Positions 15,044-28,172 of a DNA stretch of 64,000 nt are shown here, one piece after another (the first letter of the stretch is position 1; each line of letters begins with the position of its first letter). Source of the stretch: Linepithema humile (lineage: Eukaryota; Arthropoda; Insecta; Hymenoptera; Formicidae); NCBI RefSeq assembly GCF_040581485.1, contig NC_090134.1, positions 16,731,501 to 16,795,500 on the forward strand, written 5' to 3'. Below the pieces are notes generated by a model. The model was not told the DNA's origin and searched no databases. It was given only the letters and a program-made list of their open reading frames with translations. Position numbers and translations under genes: made by a program.

Positions 15044-15074
<31 letters not shown>
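15044..15074. repeat. Poly(T) tract of 31 bases
   Basis: A pure T run with no target duplication or retroposed sequence visible beside it. It could be the poly(A) tail of a minus-strand retroposon, but nothing identifiable precedes it. Confidence 0.9.
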
Positions 15075-18000
15075 CATGGCAATCAACTCTTCGTGACATT
15101 TAAATAATTTATTGGAGCCATTGGTGCACTTTGGTACATCGCTGACGAAACGAGCTTGTTATAATGTGCTGCACGCGGAAAAGCACTCCACTATTTAGAA
15201 CGTTTCAGTGCACGTAACTGCTAAATAAACTACTAAAGTTTAAACCCCAGTTGCGGTTCGACTTGGCCCTGAGGCGTATCTGGGTTAATCGACGTCGATG
15301 AAATTCTGAAACGAAGTTACGAGTGCTGCGGTCGAGCGCGATCGTTTCGCCATCGGTAAAATCCGTAGACAGACTGCGTTTATTTCGCTAGAAATAGGAT
15401 AGCTAGACAATTGGCATTCGAAAGAATTTCACTATCTATGCAAAACGAGCCGATAACTGCATAACGTTTACAACTCGGACCATAAAAGGTAACCGGCATA
15501 AACACCGATGAATTGTCGATTTTACGATGAATTTAATAACGATTACTCCATTTTTATATATAGACGCGTTTGTACGTTTGTCGATAAACAGTGCATTAAT
15601 AAATAGTTTAATAAAACAAGAATTTGCTCATTGATAAACAATCGAATGCGAAATAAAATAGTGTTAAATAAATACCGTTGCATATTATTCTTTCGCGATG
15701 TTAAATCAACAATGATGTTTTTTTTTTTTCGTTGTTTTACGTAACTTGCTTAATTATCATTGCCAATCCGTCGCGCAGTATTTCGGAAATCATTGTTAGC
15801 GCCGTTAAAGTCTAATAAATCCCGCTTTGGTTAAAAAAACAACCAAATAAAAGGATGTTTGAAATAAATTTTCCATTGAATGTTTCACTCCAAGCTCAAT
15901 AAAATCGCTTTCACAGTTCGAACTAGCGACTGAGGTTCGACCCCGTGACCGCGGTCGCTCATTCCTATGATCTATTATTTGCCTTTTTTCGCTATTCACA
16001 GTTTTCGGTTTTCGACGTGAAATATTCCGTCGATCAATGACCTTTTCCCGACTTTATCATCGATTGCGGACTGTCCGCGGGAACAACGTACGAGAGACGA
16101 GCGATTTATCAATTTTCAGGCCGACTGTTCCGCTGTATAAAATATCATCCACTCGTTTGCTCCTCCCCGTCAGATAGCTCGTGCGATCGCCCAGGGCTAC
16201 CCGCGGGATAATAATTATTATTTCACGCGGTTAACGAACGAATTGTGTCACGAGCAATGCCCGAACACGTTCCCGGTCGGAAGGGAGCGAGAAAGAGCGG
16301 GCGGGCGTTACGAGGATGGAAAAAGAAAAACCTCGCGCTACCTCGTAATTACCGTGGAACGTGAAATTCGAAAATCCTGATTGGCGTGCGTTTCCCTGGA
16401 AAGAGTCACGTTTGGTAAATTTTTGCAGCCCGACCCATCGCAAGCTCCATTTTCAATAACTTTTTTCCTTCCAATAGCTGATCCGGTTCTCCGATATTTA
16501 TTATCGCGGAACTGAACGACACTTGCGTTAGATATGATTTACTATAGTCTGGGGAAGGGAAAAAAAAAAGCTGCACGTGACCGGGGAAATGTCGTTTTCG
16601 TTGAAATGCCAAGTGTCGGAATGGTTTAATAATTCATCGATAAAATTGTCACTCGAATTAGTCGAATATGTTAATAATCGGTTTCATGGTTCACGGTTGC
16701 GTTGTGTGAATTAAATACGTAAGATGCGATATGTGATAGCGAGCGAACCGTTATACTTTTATTAGATAGCACGGAATTATTAATCATCATATTTATCTGA
16801 CACAGAATTATGTAAATTCTGGATTAATTATCATTGATCACTAACTTCGTGACAGCCGCCCAATTATTATTATTTACTGGCAATCGATCGTCCTGAGCGA
16901 CTGTAAACGTTCAAACTAATTACCAATTCGTCAATCAATTTGCTTTGACTTTCCTGAGAGAGTTCAATGCCTAATTAATTTTACATTGTACTTATTGTTA
17001 GAGTCTGATAATAAAATTTAATGCTTTAATTGACATCATTTATTGATGTGCTACTTTATGTCGTTTCCACGAACTTCCCATTGTAAACTGCTAAATTATT
17101 TTGTATGGAGCTAATAAATCTGTTTTATTTTAGTTGCACTTGCCTTCGTGAGTGCTTTTCTTGACTCAGATGAAACATTTATAGGAGGTTTACTATATTT
17201 TCCGGAAATATTGTTTATTAAATAATTTATTTCTTAGTTTATTATGGCACAACGATAAAAAAGAGGCAAATACAGTGCATTGTTATGCATCGCTAAAAAA
17301 TATAAACTTGTTTCTAAAATATTTAATACATTTAATTTTTCTATTTCAGTAAATGTTACATGCATAAATACACACTTTGCACAAGCTGTATATAACTTTA
17401 TTATCAGTTGACCAGCTTACGTGTTTCGGCGTCTGCATGATCAATCAGGAATGAACTGGGGCGATTACAATCATTTCCGCTTTACGTTCGTCCTAGTAAG
17501 ATCTTCACGCCGTTGAAAAATATTCGCTACGTGACGAGTAAACCTCACCCGATCTATTGTTCGTGAAAAATCTTGGATCCCGCGGAAGATAAACCCTACT
17601 TCGGACGTATACACACGCGATACGCCGGATTTAAATTGTCAAGACAACTATACACATCAACGTTACGTAATATTTCAAAGTATAATCAAGATTTTCTTTT
17701 TTCGAGTCCGTTTTCAAAGCCCGTTTATTATTGGGACTGAGTGGAATAAATTACTATCAAAATGATTAAGCTGTATGAAATATTATTGAAATATATCAAT
17801 CGTAGATTTATAAAACTATTAGTAAATCGAGGCAATAATTTTATCGCTCTCACAAAGCTAGCTATCAATTGTTCAATAAATCAATTCTACCACTTCGTTC
17901 TAAATACATAAATTAGTAACAACTTTTTTTTTTACGAGGGATTGTGAAAAAATCTTAGACGTCGAGGAGGGTGCGCACTCCCCAGTAATGTGTGGATTCT

Positions 18001-18909
18001 TACTCTTTAAAACCAGATACTCTTTTCTAATCTACCCCAATATTATCGCTCCCAGCCGCACACCTGCGCACACTATCCCACTAACGGAAGTTAATTTCCA
18101 TTCATCCTCCGATATCTGTAGAATTATTAAGAATTACACAATTCGTTTTACTCTCTTTCGGACTTTATCGAGACAGTACACCCATCAGAACTCCTTAACA
18201 CGACGTAATACGAAACTACGACCATAACGGGCGGAGCATCGAGTTACTCCGAACGTAGAGATGTCATCTAATCTCTCTCCTTCTCATTTAACAGTCGTGT
18301 CTCGAATTACAGTTGATGAATATCCGCCGTAAATTCCGATGTAATATAGGCTTAAACGTCGATGTGCCGGTTATACTTTTTCCCGCGATAAGTTCTCGTA
18401 AACGACGGCGATACGTGTCGGCGGACATATCAGTTTTTCCTCAGATTTTTACGGTTTCGAACTCGTTTGCCTTTGCAGTCGGCTGAATATCTTATGATTT
18501 ATAGATTTCCCGCCAGGACCGGCGTTATTCGAAAAAGCGTTGAACATGACGCGACCTCCGATCCACACCGGTTAACTTAGGCCGTCGAATGTCTTTTTCT
18601 CTCTCTCTTCCTCTGTCTAACATTTTCTGTATGAAACGGGAAACTTTTAATAATACATTTATTGCGGTCCTCTAGACGCGCCGCAAAGTTGCCGGCTTCG
18701 TAAGATGTCACGTAATCCAATTCATGTACTCCACCGCTGGTTTTACGACCACAAGCAATCATAGCAAGATCACCGACCTTGAATATTTGTCAGTGAAGCA
18801 CGTTGATTGTTTATAGTGCTGAGCATTTAATATCATTTTGCACAATGTGATTCTATACGTCGCTCTTTATTTATATTATTTTATTAAATGAATGAAATCT
18901 TACGCAATT
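15075..18909. other. AT-rich spacer, no gene seen
   Basis: Only short frames without family features. A B-box-like string at 15931-15941 (GGTTCGACCCC) has no matching A box or cloverleaf upstream. Confidence 0.45.
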
Positions 18910-19500
18910 GATTCAATTGTGCCTGCGGAATTCTTTGACTCTCGACTGCTGATACCGCTATCTACTATCTCTCGAGGTGAATTCCTCAAAAGTCACATCG
19001 CGGCGTCAGCACATGTGCGTAACTTAAGTCCGACTCGTTAACCGAAATTGCGGACCCCGATGAAATAAGGCGTGCGCTTGACAGGTTCGTTGAAGCACGT
19101 CGTGCCGTGGTAAGCGCCGATATAACGTCGAGTAAGCGACCCGACTTGATGGACACGAGCGGAGAGTGCATCGTCGTGGAATGCGTGTGCTTCGTCGTAG
19201 GGAGGGATACGTTATCTACGTTTATGGACGCCTCGGCCGTATATACGTCGACGGAGTTATTGCGAACTCTGGCACCGGCTGTGACATTCCCAACGTTGCC
19301 TCCTGATGAGGGATTATCGCGCGCGCGATTGTGGCATTGAGGTGTATATCTGACGATTTAAGGTCGGCGTCAGAGAGACCGCTTCATAATGACGTCGACG
19401 GAATGTCCCGACGGAGGAAGTGGAAACTGCGCGTCAAAAGGAAGCAATTGTCATACGCCGCGGAAACTACCTTCACTTGTGAAATTGGGTTGCGATAATT
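18910..19500 (+). pseudogene. Coding-like relic, possibly a retroelement ORF fragment
   Basis: Three plus-strand segments stay open in different frames: about 18913-19034, 19025-19340 and 19342-19500. Joined across apparent frameshifts they give acidic and basic helical-looking text, for example DEIRRALDRFVEARRAVV, and near the end a basic run RRRKWKLRVKRKQ. The minus strand is also open for about 130 codons over 18986-19385. The segment is richer in CpG and GC than its flanks. I do not recognise a family. The pattern resembles a decayed gag-like or ORF1 region of a retroelement, or an old pseudogene. There is no catalytic motif, so the assignment is weak. Confidence 0.3.
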
Positions 19501-19642
19501 TGATAATACTGAATTTTACAAATTCTTCGGATGTTCCATATGATTTTGAAATTTTAATCAAAAGATCTTGTATGTATATATGTTATATATGTACATATTT
19601 ATATTTTCTACATAGAGATATATAATAGAGTAAAAGAGAAAA

Positions 19643-19660
19643 AGAGAGAGAGAGAGAGAG
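19643..19660. repeat. (GA)n microsatellite
   Basis: Nine GA units within a purine-rich stretch. Confidence 0.85.
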
Positions 19661-21559
19661 TTATGTGTTTCATAAAGTTTCAAAGAAACTTTAAAGCTAT
19701 ACGTGGTGTTAGCAGATTAAATTGAAAACTTAAAAAGGAATTCTTTCAAGAAAGATAAGATGCATTTAATAGCATGACCCTGAAAATTAATGTGGTATTG
19801 AATACTTATTACCCGGCCTCTACAAGGACGACCTGTATGCGCCCAGGTGTCTTGTTCGTCCATATATGTACTGACTAAAGACCGCGCGAAAGTCCCGAAG
19901 CGATCGCCTCACCTGCCGTACATGAAATGCACCTGGCCGCAAACATCTAAATAAGTCTGTTAAATCTTTCAAAGATCACTTCAGTGGAATCATATGCATC
20001 GCGTATCCGCAAGCATTCTCACGCTTCATCCAAGGATATTTTCATCCTTTGTTTCAAGTTATTTATACATTTAACTAGAAATTTCTCTTTTAGTATAAAA
20101 TTAAAAGTCTTTATTATAACACAATGTTAATATATAAAATGATAAGATCAATAAAGTATTTAATCTCTTCGAGTTCTGAATTTAAATTTTTGTACAACAT
20201 CAAACATTGTTTAAAAACTTATTTTTACAGTATAAATTATTCATCGTTATGTCTTTATAACAAAATCATAAGATTTAATTTTTATAAAACAATTTTGTTT
20301 GAAATTACGAGCTCAAAAGATTAACAGTGTTTTGTCCCAAATTCCTTTTCTAATCTGCTATTTTCTTTTATTTCGTTGTTCGTGAAATTCCTTTACATAT
20401 GTGCATACGTGCATGCACTTATAATCAATGGCCCCTTTCCCACCGATGTAACAGTCATACCGGGTCGCGATCCTGGCGTATCCTCCTTCGACTATCTCCT
20501 GCTATATTTGCCGAGAATATCGATACCTATCGGCATTTACGCCAACCGTCTGACACCAGCGAACGTGCCTTTGGCAATCTCGGCAGTACACGACCGGCAT
20601 TATTGACTCGGATAGGACGTGCACTTCCGCCTCGAAGATCGACCTAATTTGTCGCGTTAGTGCCAGGGAATCCCCGGATACTACGATGTACAATGACATT
20701 CGCAGAATGCAGCTTAATGATCGTTATAATCCAGAAGTAATTATTCGTTATCCGTATATTAAGTCCATCGTAAAGAGAAAGGTCCATTAAAAAACCGTAA
20801 GAAGAACGACATTCCTTTATCCGTCTTATATGAATCACGTAATGAATGCACGATTACGCATTCGTCGAACCATATCCAGGTATTTGTCAGATTTGTCACG
20901 GCAATGCCTAATATGAATCGAAACCGCTCTACACGTCAGAAAAAAAAAACGGGACGTTTAAAGTCCGTGGAAAAAATTTCGTTCTCTCCAGCATAAATTA
21001 AAGATTAATCCTATCGTTTATCATCGGCGATCGTTAATGGTTTCGGTGAACGGGTTCTTTCAAAGAAAGACGTGCAAGAATCAAGCCCATGGAAGACAAA
21101 ACCAGTCTCTACCAATTTGATGACTGTAAAACGTTCGTCCTGAAGGATAAACAAAGGCTGTGAAAGCGGGGCGAGTCGGTGACCGTTCCCCTTCGCGCTA
21201 CTTCCTCCTCGCAATGTTGCGCGCTCGCTTCATCTTCCACCTTGCCTTCCCGTCTCGGGGGTTCCCAAGGAGGCGCGCGAAGAGAATGAAATTCCAGCGT
21301 GTATTTACTCTTCCCCGTATTTTCCTTCGATATTAACACGTCGGTAAACAGTCGTTATTAATTTTATTTCCGATTGTTTGCTGAAAGCTTTGGTAGACGT
21401 AACAGGGAACTTGACCGTCCAAGTAATTGTTGACAATCCACACCTATGTGCTCTTTTTGTTACTACACTCTTTTACAATAAGACAATAATTTTGCCACAA
21501 ATGGGTGATTTCTTTTTTCCACGCTCTCCATCGTTCTGTGATTATCACATTCACTCTCA
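19661..21559. other. Spacer, no gene seen
   Basis: Overlapping frames at 20376-20700 read on both strands but show no conserved motif. A GC-richer block at 19800-19960 and another at 21150-21290 are unexplained. Confidence 0.4.
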
Positions 21560-21691
21560 TGCGTGCCTCCTCGCTCTAGCTTGCTCTCATACGTGCTTGA
21601 AGGTGCATACACGCACATGCATTCTTGCTCTTATATTCACGCTTCTATCCAGACATACGTTTCACTCAGCGTCCTCTCTTTCGCATATCAC

Positions 21692-21970
21692 TCACTCATC
21701 CGTCTCGATCATACTTTCGTCGGCGACTCTTACGACGTCGTCGAGATACTTTTCTCTCTTTTTCTGTCGTGGGATCGCCTCGATGTAAGTAGCTACGGTG
21801 TCCCAACAGTCCTCACTGCTCAGTATCACCCCGACGATGTTGTCAGGTGTGATTCTTTCAACAGTAGTCTCAAGTCTTTTTCTATCTGCAGCCCATCGGT
21901 CACAAACGAAGAACGTGTGATACGCGTCGTCGCGACTTCGACCGCAATATACGCAGTCTGGGCTTCTCAC
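21692..21970 (-). pseudogene. C-terminal fragment of an R1-like non-LTR retrotransposon polyprotein
   Basis: The minus-strand frame encodes SPDCVYCGRSRDDAYHTFFV, followed by a Cys-Asp-Arg-Trp segment. This gives a C-x2-C-x8-H-x4-C zinc knuckle of the kind that follows the reverse transcriptase domain in R1/LOA-group non-LTR elements. The following text (Arg-Leu-Glu, then Thr-Pro-Asp-Asn, then Ser-Ser-Glu-Asp-Cys-Trp-Asp) has the spacing of that C-terminal tail. It ends at a normal stop codon. A stop lies just upstream of residue 1 and the reverse transcriptase and endonuclease domains are absent, so this is a 5'-truncated copy, typical of target-primed insertion. Sequence to about 21560 is probably its 3' UTR. 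No target duplication or clear poly(A) was found. Confidence 0.75.
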
Positions 21971-23532
21971 TTAAATTAGTAATTAGAGTGTATATACACA
22001 CAAAAAGTAGCTCTCATTGGAAAAAATTTCCAATCTCTGTTAATAACGATAGAAATCAGAAATAAACGATTAAAAACATAATTAAAGCTACATTTAATAT
22101 GAATAATAAATTGAGAACGATGTCAATTCTGTCGGTTTATTCAGTTACGTCGATCTGTAATGTCGATGTAAATTAAACGGTTGAAATACAGCTGTTGGGC
22201 GGATCCGGATATAACCACATCGAATATAGTCACAGTCGGAACAAACATTTAATCAAGATTGCTTTATTTTTCATTTACGCCAGAAAATCTTTGCCCGGTT
22301 TCCCCGAGGACCGATTGACCTCTCGTAGCGGCACGAAAACTGCGGATCTCGCGAGAGATAAACTCTGCGTAGTTGCAGCGTATACTATATACACACGAAG
22401 TGCCGGGTTTATATCGACTTCGTGTATACGTATCGTCTTACGTTACGTAGAACGTTAAAGCCGCGTCGGGTAAACGCGGAATCTCGCTCTCCTTCGTCGA
22501 GTATCGCTTACACGCGACCGTATAAACGGGAAATGACGGGGTAGTACGAGGCAAACCGTGCGCTAGCGCTTTTTCCTTTCGCAAATTCCGGTTTCCACGT
22601 CCGTGGGGATAACTTTGTCTCTTTCCTTCCCTCGTCCTCTCTGTCAAAACGCGACAAAATTTTCCGAGTTCGTATTTCTTTAACACGCGCGCTCATCAAT
22701 CCTGTTTACAATTCTTTTAAATGTTAAATATTCTTCTTGCATGGAGAAATTCTCGTACAAGTAAGTTTTACTGCTTTATAAAAGCTGCCGTTATAAAAAC
22801 TTGCTATGTGCATCGAATCATTATAGATATATTTTTACATTTTACTTAAACTTAATCTAACTGTATTAACTTTTGAATTCTATCTTTCGCAATACTTTTA
22901 TTTTATATTTGAAATAACTGCATCTTAACTAGTATTCGGTATTACAGTTCTTTTTTAAATAACTTTTTCAGTTTCTTCAAATAATTCTAATAAAGAAAGA
23001 TTTCTCTTACACGAGAAATATTTTCAAGAGACAAAAGTCGTTCAGCAATTCAAGACAACTGAGATGTCTGGAAAAGGATACGTACGCGTCACGACATACG
23101 CGAGAAGACAAATTGTAGAGGAGATACGACACAGCACGTATATCACTGTCCGCCAATGTATTTCAGTGGCCACGTGTCAATTTAAAATTTAATACTCGCT
23201 CCCGTCGTATACCGATGCGAGATGCACGGTGAAAATTATTTAAGCAGTAGTAAAAATTGTAATTCGGTTGACGCATAGCAGTTTTTCAAGCCTGCACATA
23301 AAGTTTGACATAAAGCTCTTTCGCCCCTATTTATCTGCAACCTTTGGTTGCTCAATTTTACGGTGGTTATAAAAAATGATTTCGATCCATTTACAGGCGA
23401 TAAATTTTTGGTGTCCCGTCGAAATACCCTCATCGCGAGATTGCTTCTCGGAATATCGCGAGATCCTATCGCGCTTGTTTCTTCGCGTCGTATAACGTAA
23501 TTCAATAATATATTTTGTATAATAAAGTTATA
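21971..23532. other. Spacer, no gene seen
   Basis: Noncoding DNA with CpG-rich patches at 22290-22680. No motif or repeat was recognised. Confidence 0.4.
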
Positions 23533-23621
23533 AGAGCCGGAGCTAGATTTACATGCTCAAATTTTTTTAACAATATATTGACAAACGTTTCGGCTATCAG
23601 GTTTAGTCATGCTCAGCGTAC
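23533..23621 (+). repeat. Dispersed repeat, copy 1 (diverged)
   Basis: It shares AGAGCC-GAGCTAGAT, the ATGCTCAAA or GTGCTCAAA block, ACAAACGTTT and a final CTCAG with the copies at 43910-44070 and 47483-47630. This copy is the most diverged and shortest. Its CAAACGTTTCGGCT core resembles a string common in animal interspersed repeats. The class is unknown. Confidence 0.6.
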
Positions 23622-24290
23622 GACAAATTATCTAATCTAGCGCATCTATTTTTGAAATTTGCACACAATTCCAAACAATTATACGCACGCAATCAATCTT
23701 TCGGTCTATTTTTTTTAAAACGGTGTTAGTATAATATAATATTTCTTCTCCGAAACACATCGCAGGACGCTCGTCGAGTGTCTCGCTTAATCGGGTTAAA
23801 ATGATCCAGCCGGCTAATCCGGCGTCGCGCATTCGTGACGTTACGGCGTGACGTTTCGCGAAGAAAATTACAAAGAGGGTCCAACGGCATAGGGAGTGAC
23901 TTGCACCAGGTGTCGCGACTGTTACTTTTAAAGGGGTTACTTCGAGGGTTAGTGCCATGAAGTGCACCCTTCTCCCACGTGTACTTTGTCACCCTTTGCA
24001 ACTTCGTGCGAAATTATTATACGAAGCAATTTTACGAACACCTTCTCTCCTGTCCGAGTTTGAACACCATCTGATAATCGTGATACGATGAAAGGTATAC
24101 AAGCGATAAGCAGGAAGAAACGATATCAACATATTTCTCCACTCGTAATATGCCGATGATACGCAGAGTAGAGGAATCCTTTATGAATTCATTCCTTTTT
24201 ATATGCAACACACATGAAATATAAGTATTAGTTTAATTTACTTTCATTTTACTGATGGAATTTCTAAATTAATAAAATAAGTAATATCGC

Positions 24291-24336
24291 GAGAGAGAGA
24301 GAGAGAGAGGGAGGGAGGGAGGGAGGGAGAGAGAGA
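24291..24336. repeat. (GA)n/(GGGA)n microsatellite
   Basis: GA units pass into five GGGA or GGAG units and back to GA. Confidence 0.9.
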
Positions 24337-27300
24337 AGGCGGCTCTCCCTTGGGGAAGAACCGGAATTTAATGTTATTAAGATTTATATACGAACTCCGT
24401 GTTTCAACGTTGAAAAAAAACTGGGCTATGTATCCTCGCATCTTTGCCGGCGGCGCAACTTAAGATAATGAAGGAAAAGAGGGGAAAAAAGCTAGAAAAT
24501 ATGAAAACGGGTCAAAGATATAAAAGGGTGGTCCGGTGTTTCGGTAAACCGAAACTAACACTCCCCGTCTCACCAAAAGTGGAGCATGTATAGAACATGT
24601 GCATGCACTATGTATGCAAGATGTTTTTCTTTCAGCAACTAGCATTGCTGGCAACAGCTCCGACTATCTGACTTCCTTGGCAAGAGGTAGCTAGGGAGAT
24701 AGAAGGTATCCCCTATTCACCGCAACCACGTTGAAAAATTTAGTTGGACGTAACGAGTACGAGCCGAGTAGATGAGGTCAGACCGTTACTTTTTTTTTTC
24801 TTTTTTTTTTTTCATTATTTTTTTTCTTCATGATGAGGCAGCGCGCGCTATTCTCCATTTCTTTATCGAGGCCGCTCTTCATAAAAGCTTTTAAACAATG
24901 ATCTTGAAGATTCATTGTAAAGTAGTTAACGCACTATTTATAGTACATTCTATATTAATAATAACTCTTATACGTGACAAGGTAAAGAAAAAAAATATTA
25001 ATTGCATTGGTTATTAAATAATTATGCATACTTTTGACGCGTGTGGGAACAATATGTAAAGAAACGCGTCGTTGTATAAGAATACGTGAAATGTCCCAAT
25101 TGAACACGAACGAGATGGGAAGATTTGAATACTCAATGTTCACTGCTGAATATGCACGAGGACAAAACAATATGACGACACGATGTATGAATGCATCGGC
25201 ATGGTGCATTGACTTGCCTACTAGCAAGTCATCCATATCATCGACGATATATTACGATCTATTTTTTTTGGAACGATGTTCGTAGGTTCGATGGAGAAAC
25301 CAAGCTGCTAGAAATGGAACCGCTTTGATGTTGAAGGGACATCGTCGTAGGAAATCAAGCATATCGAAGTAATACCCCTGTGGCATCAAAATTCCAATGT
25401 GCGATGAAGCCTCGCATAACCCCTCTTTCGCCATTTTCACGCTATTCGCATTCCGTTCGCGGAAATCTGTGAATTTTTTTCACACTAGAATTCGCGTTCG
25501 TTTTTTTTTAAGATAAAATTGGAATCAATAGAGATAGCTCGTGCGATTTTCTAGAGGTCATTTTCGATTTCTTCGAAATATGCACAATTTGTTGCTTTTT
25601 ATGCAGAATCGCTACGATCATTGTAAAATTCCGTATTTATATAATTCGCGTTTTTATTTATGAATTTCTCAAAATATTGGTTCGAATTTTATATATTCAC
25701 GAATGCAAACGTGTTTTAATATCAAATTGGTTGCAGATTGTACGCTGGTAAACGTGACTCGGTTGAGCGTATTTATAATTAAGCGGATTATCGAATGTTA
25801 CGACGCACGTGGTCTGTTCAAACTTGCCAATAACTCGAAACTTAAGAGAAGTAGATTGTCACGCGTACGTCCCCTGGGAGGCGCGAAAGCGAAACTGATT
25901 GGCCGTTAATCCCCCGGCTTTTCCGTAAGATTCACCTTTTTTTCCACGACGTACAGTTGAATTCGTCGGTAATTGGATATAAATCACGGCTCGCCTTCAC
26001 AACGTGATGCCTTTGTGCGCATTGCATCATTAGTGAACATTATATCTGGCGTGTTAGACGACAGCGCGAGCCTGAGTAGGTTTTGTCTGGCTTACGCGGA
26101 AATATGTATTTGTGTGTGTATGCGTGTGTAGGTGTGTGTGTGTGTGTGTGTGTGTGGCGAGAGAATGTTCGGCCAGCTGGATTTATCTTTCCGACTTTCT
26201 TTATATTGACGCAAACACGTGTGTCATTTAAGCACATACTGTGAATATGACATTCATTTCATTGAATTTAAATAAGACAAAAAAAACCACGTTCTTGCAT
26301 AAATATAAAATATAAATATCTCTTAATATTACTATTTTTTTTTAGTTTTAGCTACAATTTTCTATTTTTGCATAATTATAAAATTACAATCTTTTTTAAC
26401 GTCTCCTTTTACTTTTATATTTTGCTGGAAATTAAAAATAGGTTAAAGTTTAAAAGTTTTTATAGTAAACGATAGAGCGCGAAATTTTTTTAATTGCATT
26501 CTTAATTATTAAATTAACTATAAAATTTTCTCTTTCTCTCTCTCTTCGGTAAATGGTTATTGAAGTACCATACGAATAATATTTCGTCACTAATTTTTTT
26601 TCGCAATTTATAAATATGAAAAGGATAATATATTTTGAAATGTAAAAAACTCGTCGAAAATATAAAGATAATCGACTATATTTTGATAGTCCCATTATAT
26701 CTGTTGCGTAAAAATGCCGTGATTCATTGTTCAAAGGATGAGTCGTCTGCTGAGCAGGTGCGCTTCCCATACGGGTATGTAAATCTTACAGGCCCGAAGG
26801 CACGCGTCTGTTACTCCTGTACGAAGGCACGACTTATCGCTTATATTAATTTTTGTTACAAGACCCGACCAGACAACCGGCGGTGGAGGCGGGCCGTCCT
26901 CGATCTTCGGCTATTAAGAAGGGACGCACATATTTTCGGCTCTACTCACAACAACCGAGGGGGATGGTGGGTACGCGTGTTTCTCGGTTTGTTGTCATTC
27001 GTGTTGCACGTGGTGCCCCGGCGCGCGCCGCGGGGGGTCACCGGACCCCACATCATGCTCAAAGGTACCGACCATGGGCTTATGCCGCGTGACAGGTATT
27101 CTTTTTCATTCGACTCGACTAAGATCTCCGATTCTCGCTCGTGTATTTACCGGGTATTAGAGAGTTCTACTTTTTTACACGGAGATTAAACACCGAGAAG
27201 TTAAAAATTAATTCCGTCGGCTCCGACTTTAATCCTGATTGATCGATACTTGAATTCTCCTTGCCTCAAATTTTGGTCGACAAATATCATTCGTGTAATA

Positions 27301-28116
27301 AAAAAATGATACAACAAAAGCTTTGTATTAATCCTTCAACTATTATGTTTCAAACTTTGACACCTCAATGATAAGTTACTTGTATGAAATTTAAGAAAAG
27401 TTAAAAATATTGATTCTTGAAACTGAGAAACGACAATTTATCTAGTATTAAACTAAAAATTCCAAATTATCCTCTATAAATGTAATTATTGATAAAACGT
27501 CAAACGTTTAACAGCAAGTAGAAGTAGTAAATAAACGCTGTCAATGCGTTTGCTTTAGTTACAGGATTAATATCCAATGTTCGACAAGGATAATTTAATA
27601 AATGTATTACATGATTATAAGTTGAAAAATATATGTGGCAGAAAAATTTATACACCAAACTACTCGGCTTGCTAGTATAAAATATTTAGTGATTTATAGA
27701 GATTCGAGGAGAGATGAAAGCTTTAGAGGATTAAAGCAATTGAAAATCTTGAAGATCTTTCTATGCAATTCTAATCGCCAATGAATTTTTCATATTAGCT
27801 TTTCCCGCGCTAAAGAATTCTCGATGGAATGCCTTTTAAAACTTTGTAACATGCGATCGACGGTTATTAACTTTTAATAACGCTTGAGATCGCATCAGCA
27901 ACATAACGCTTCGACTCGTGCGCTAGTTCGAGAGCTCATAACAACCTACATTATCCGCGTATACTTTACACACGCGTTTACAGCGCGCGCTACAGTTGTG
28001 TGTACCCTCTGCGTTATCTTGCGCACACGTTAACCCACCTGGTGCATAGCGCGTGTGCGCGCGTGCTAGACTACTTATCTACTTTGATGTATCACTCCGG
28101 AAACTCCGTGCACGAG
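24337..28116. other. Spacer; a 184-codon frame at 26635-27189 is not convincing
   Basis: The plus-strand frame at 26635-27189 is the longest non-repetitive one in the window. Its first third is AT-rich and its last two thirds lie in a CpG-rich block, where a second plus-strand frame overlaps it (26853-27092). No domain, signal peptide or conserved motif is visible and splice signals are lacking. I treat it as chance. A (GT)n tract lies at 26110-26156. Confidence 0.4.
26110..26156. repeat. (GT)n microsatellite with interruptions
   Basis: Imperfect GT tract with TATGC and AG interruptions followed by 12 pure units. Confidence 0.88.
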
Positions 28117-28172
28117 CTCTCTCTCTCTCTGTCTCTCTCCCTCTCCCCCTCTCTCTCTCTATCTCTCTCTCA
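28117..28172. repeat. (CT)n microsatellite, imperfect
   Basis: CT units interrupted by GT, CCCC and AT. Confidence 0.9.

Noticed and set aside
15931..15941. tRNA B-box-like GGTTCGACCCC
   Set aside because: No A box at the right distance and no cloverleaf could be drawn.
26635..27189. 184-codon plus-strand frame as a gene
   Set aside because: It crosses from AT-rich into CpG-rich DNA, has an overlapping second plus frame, and shows no domain or signal.
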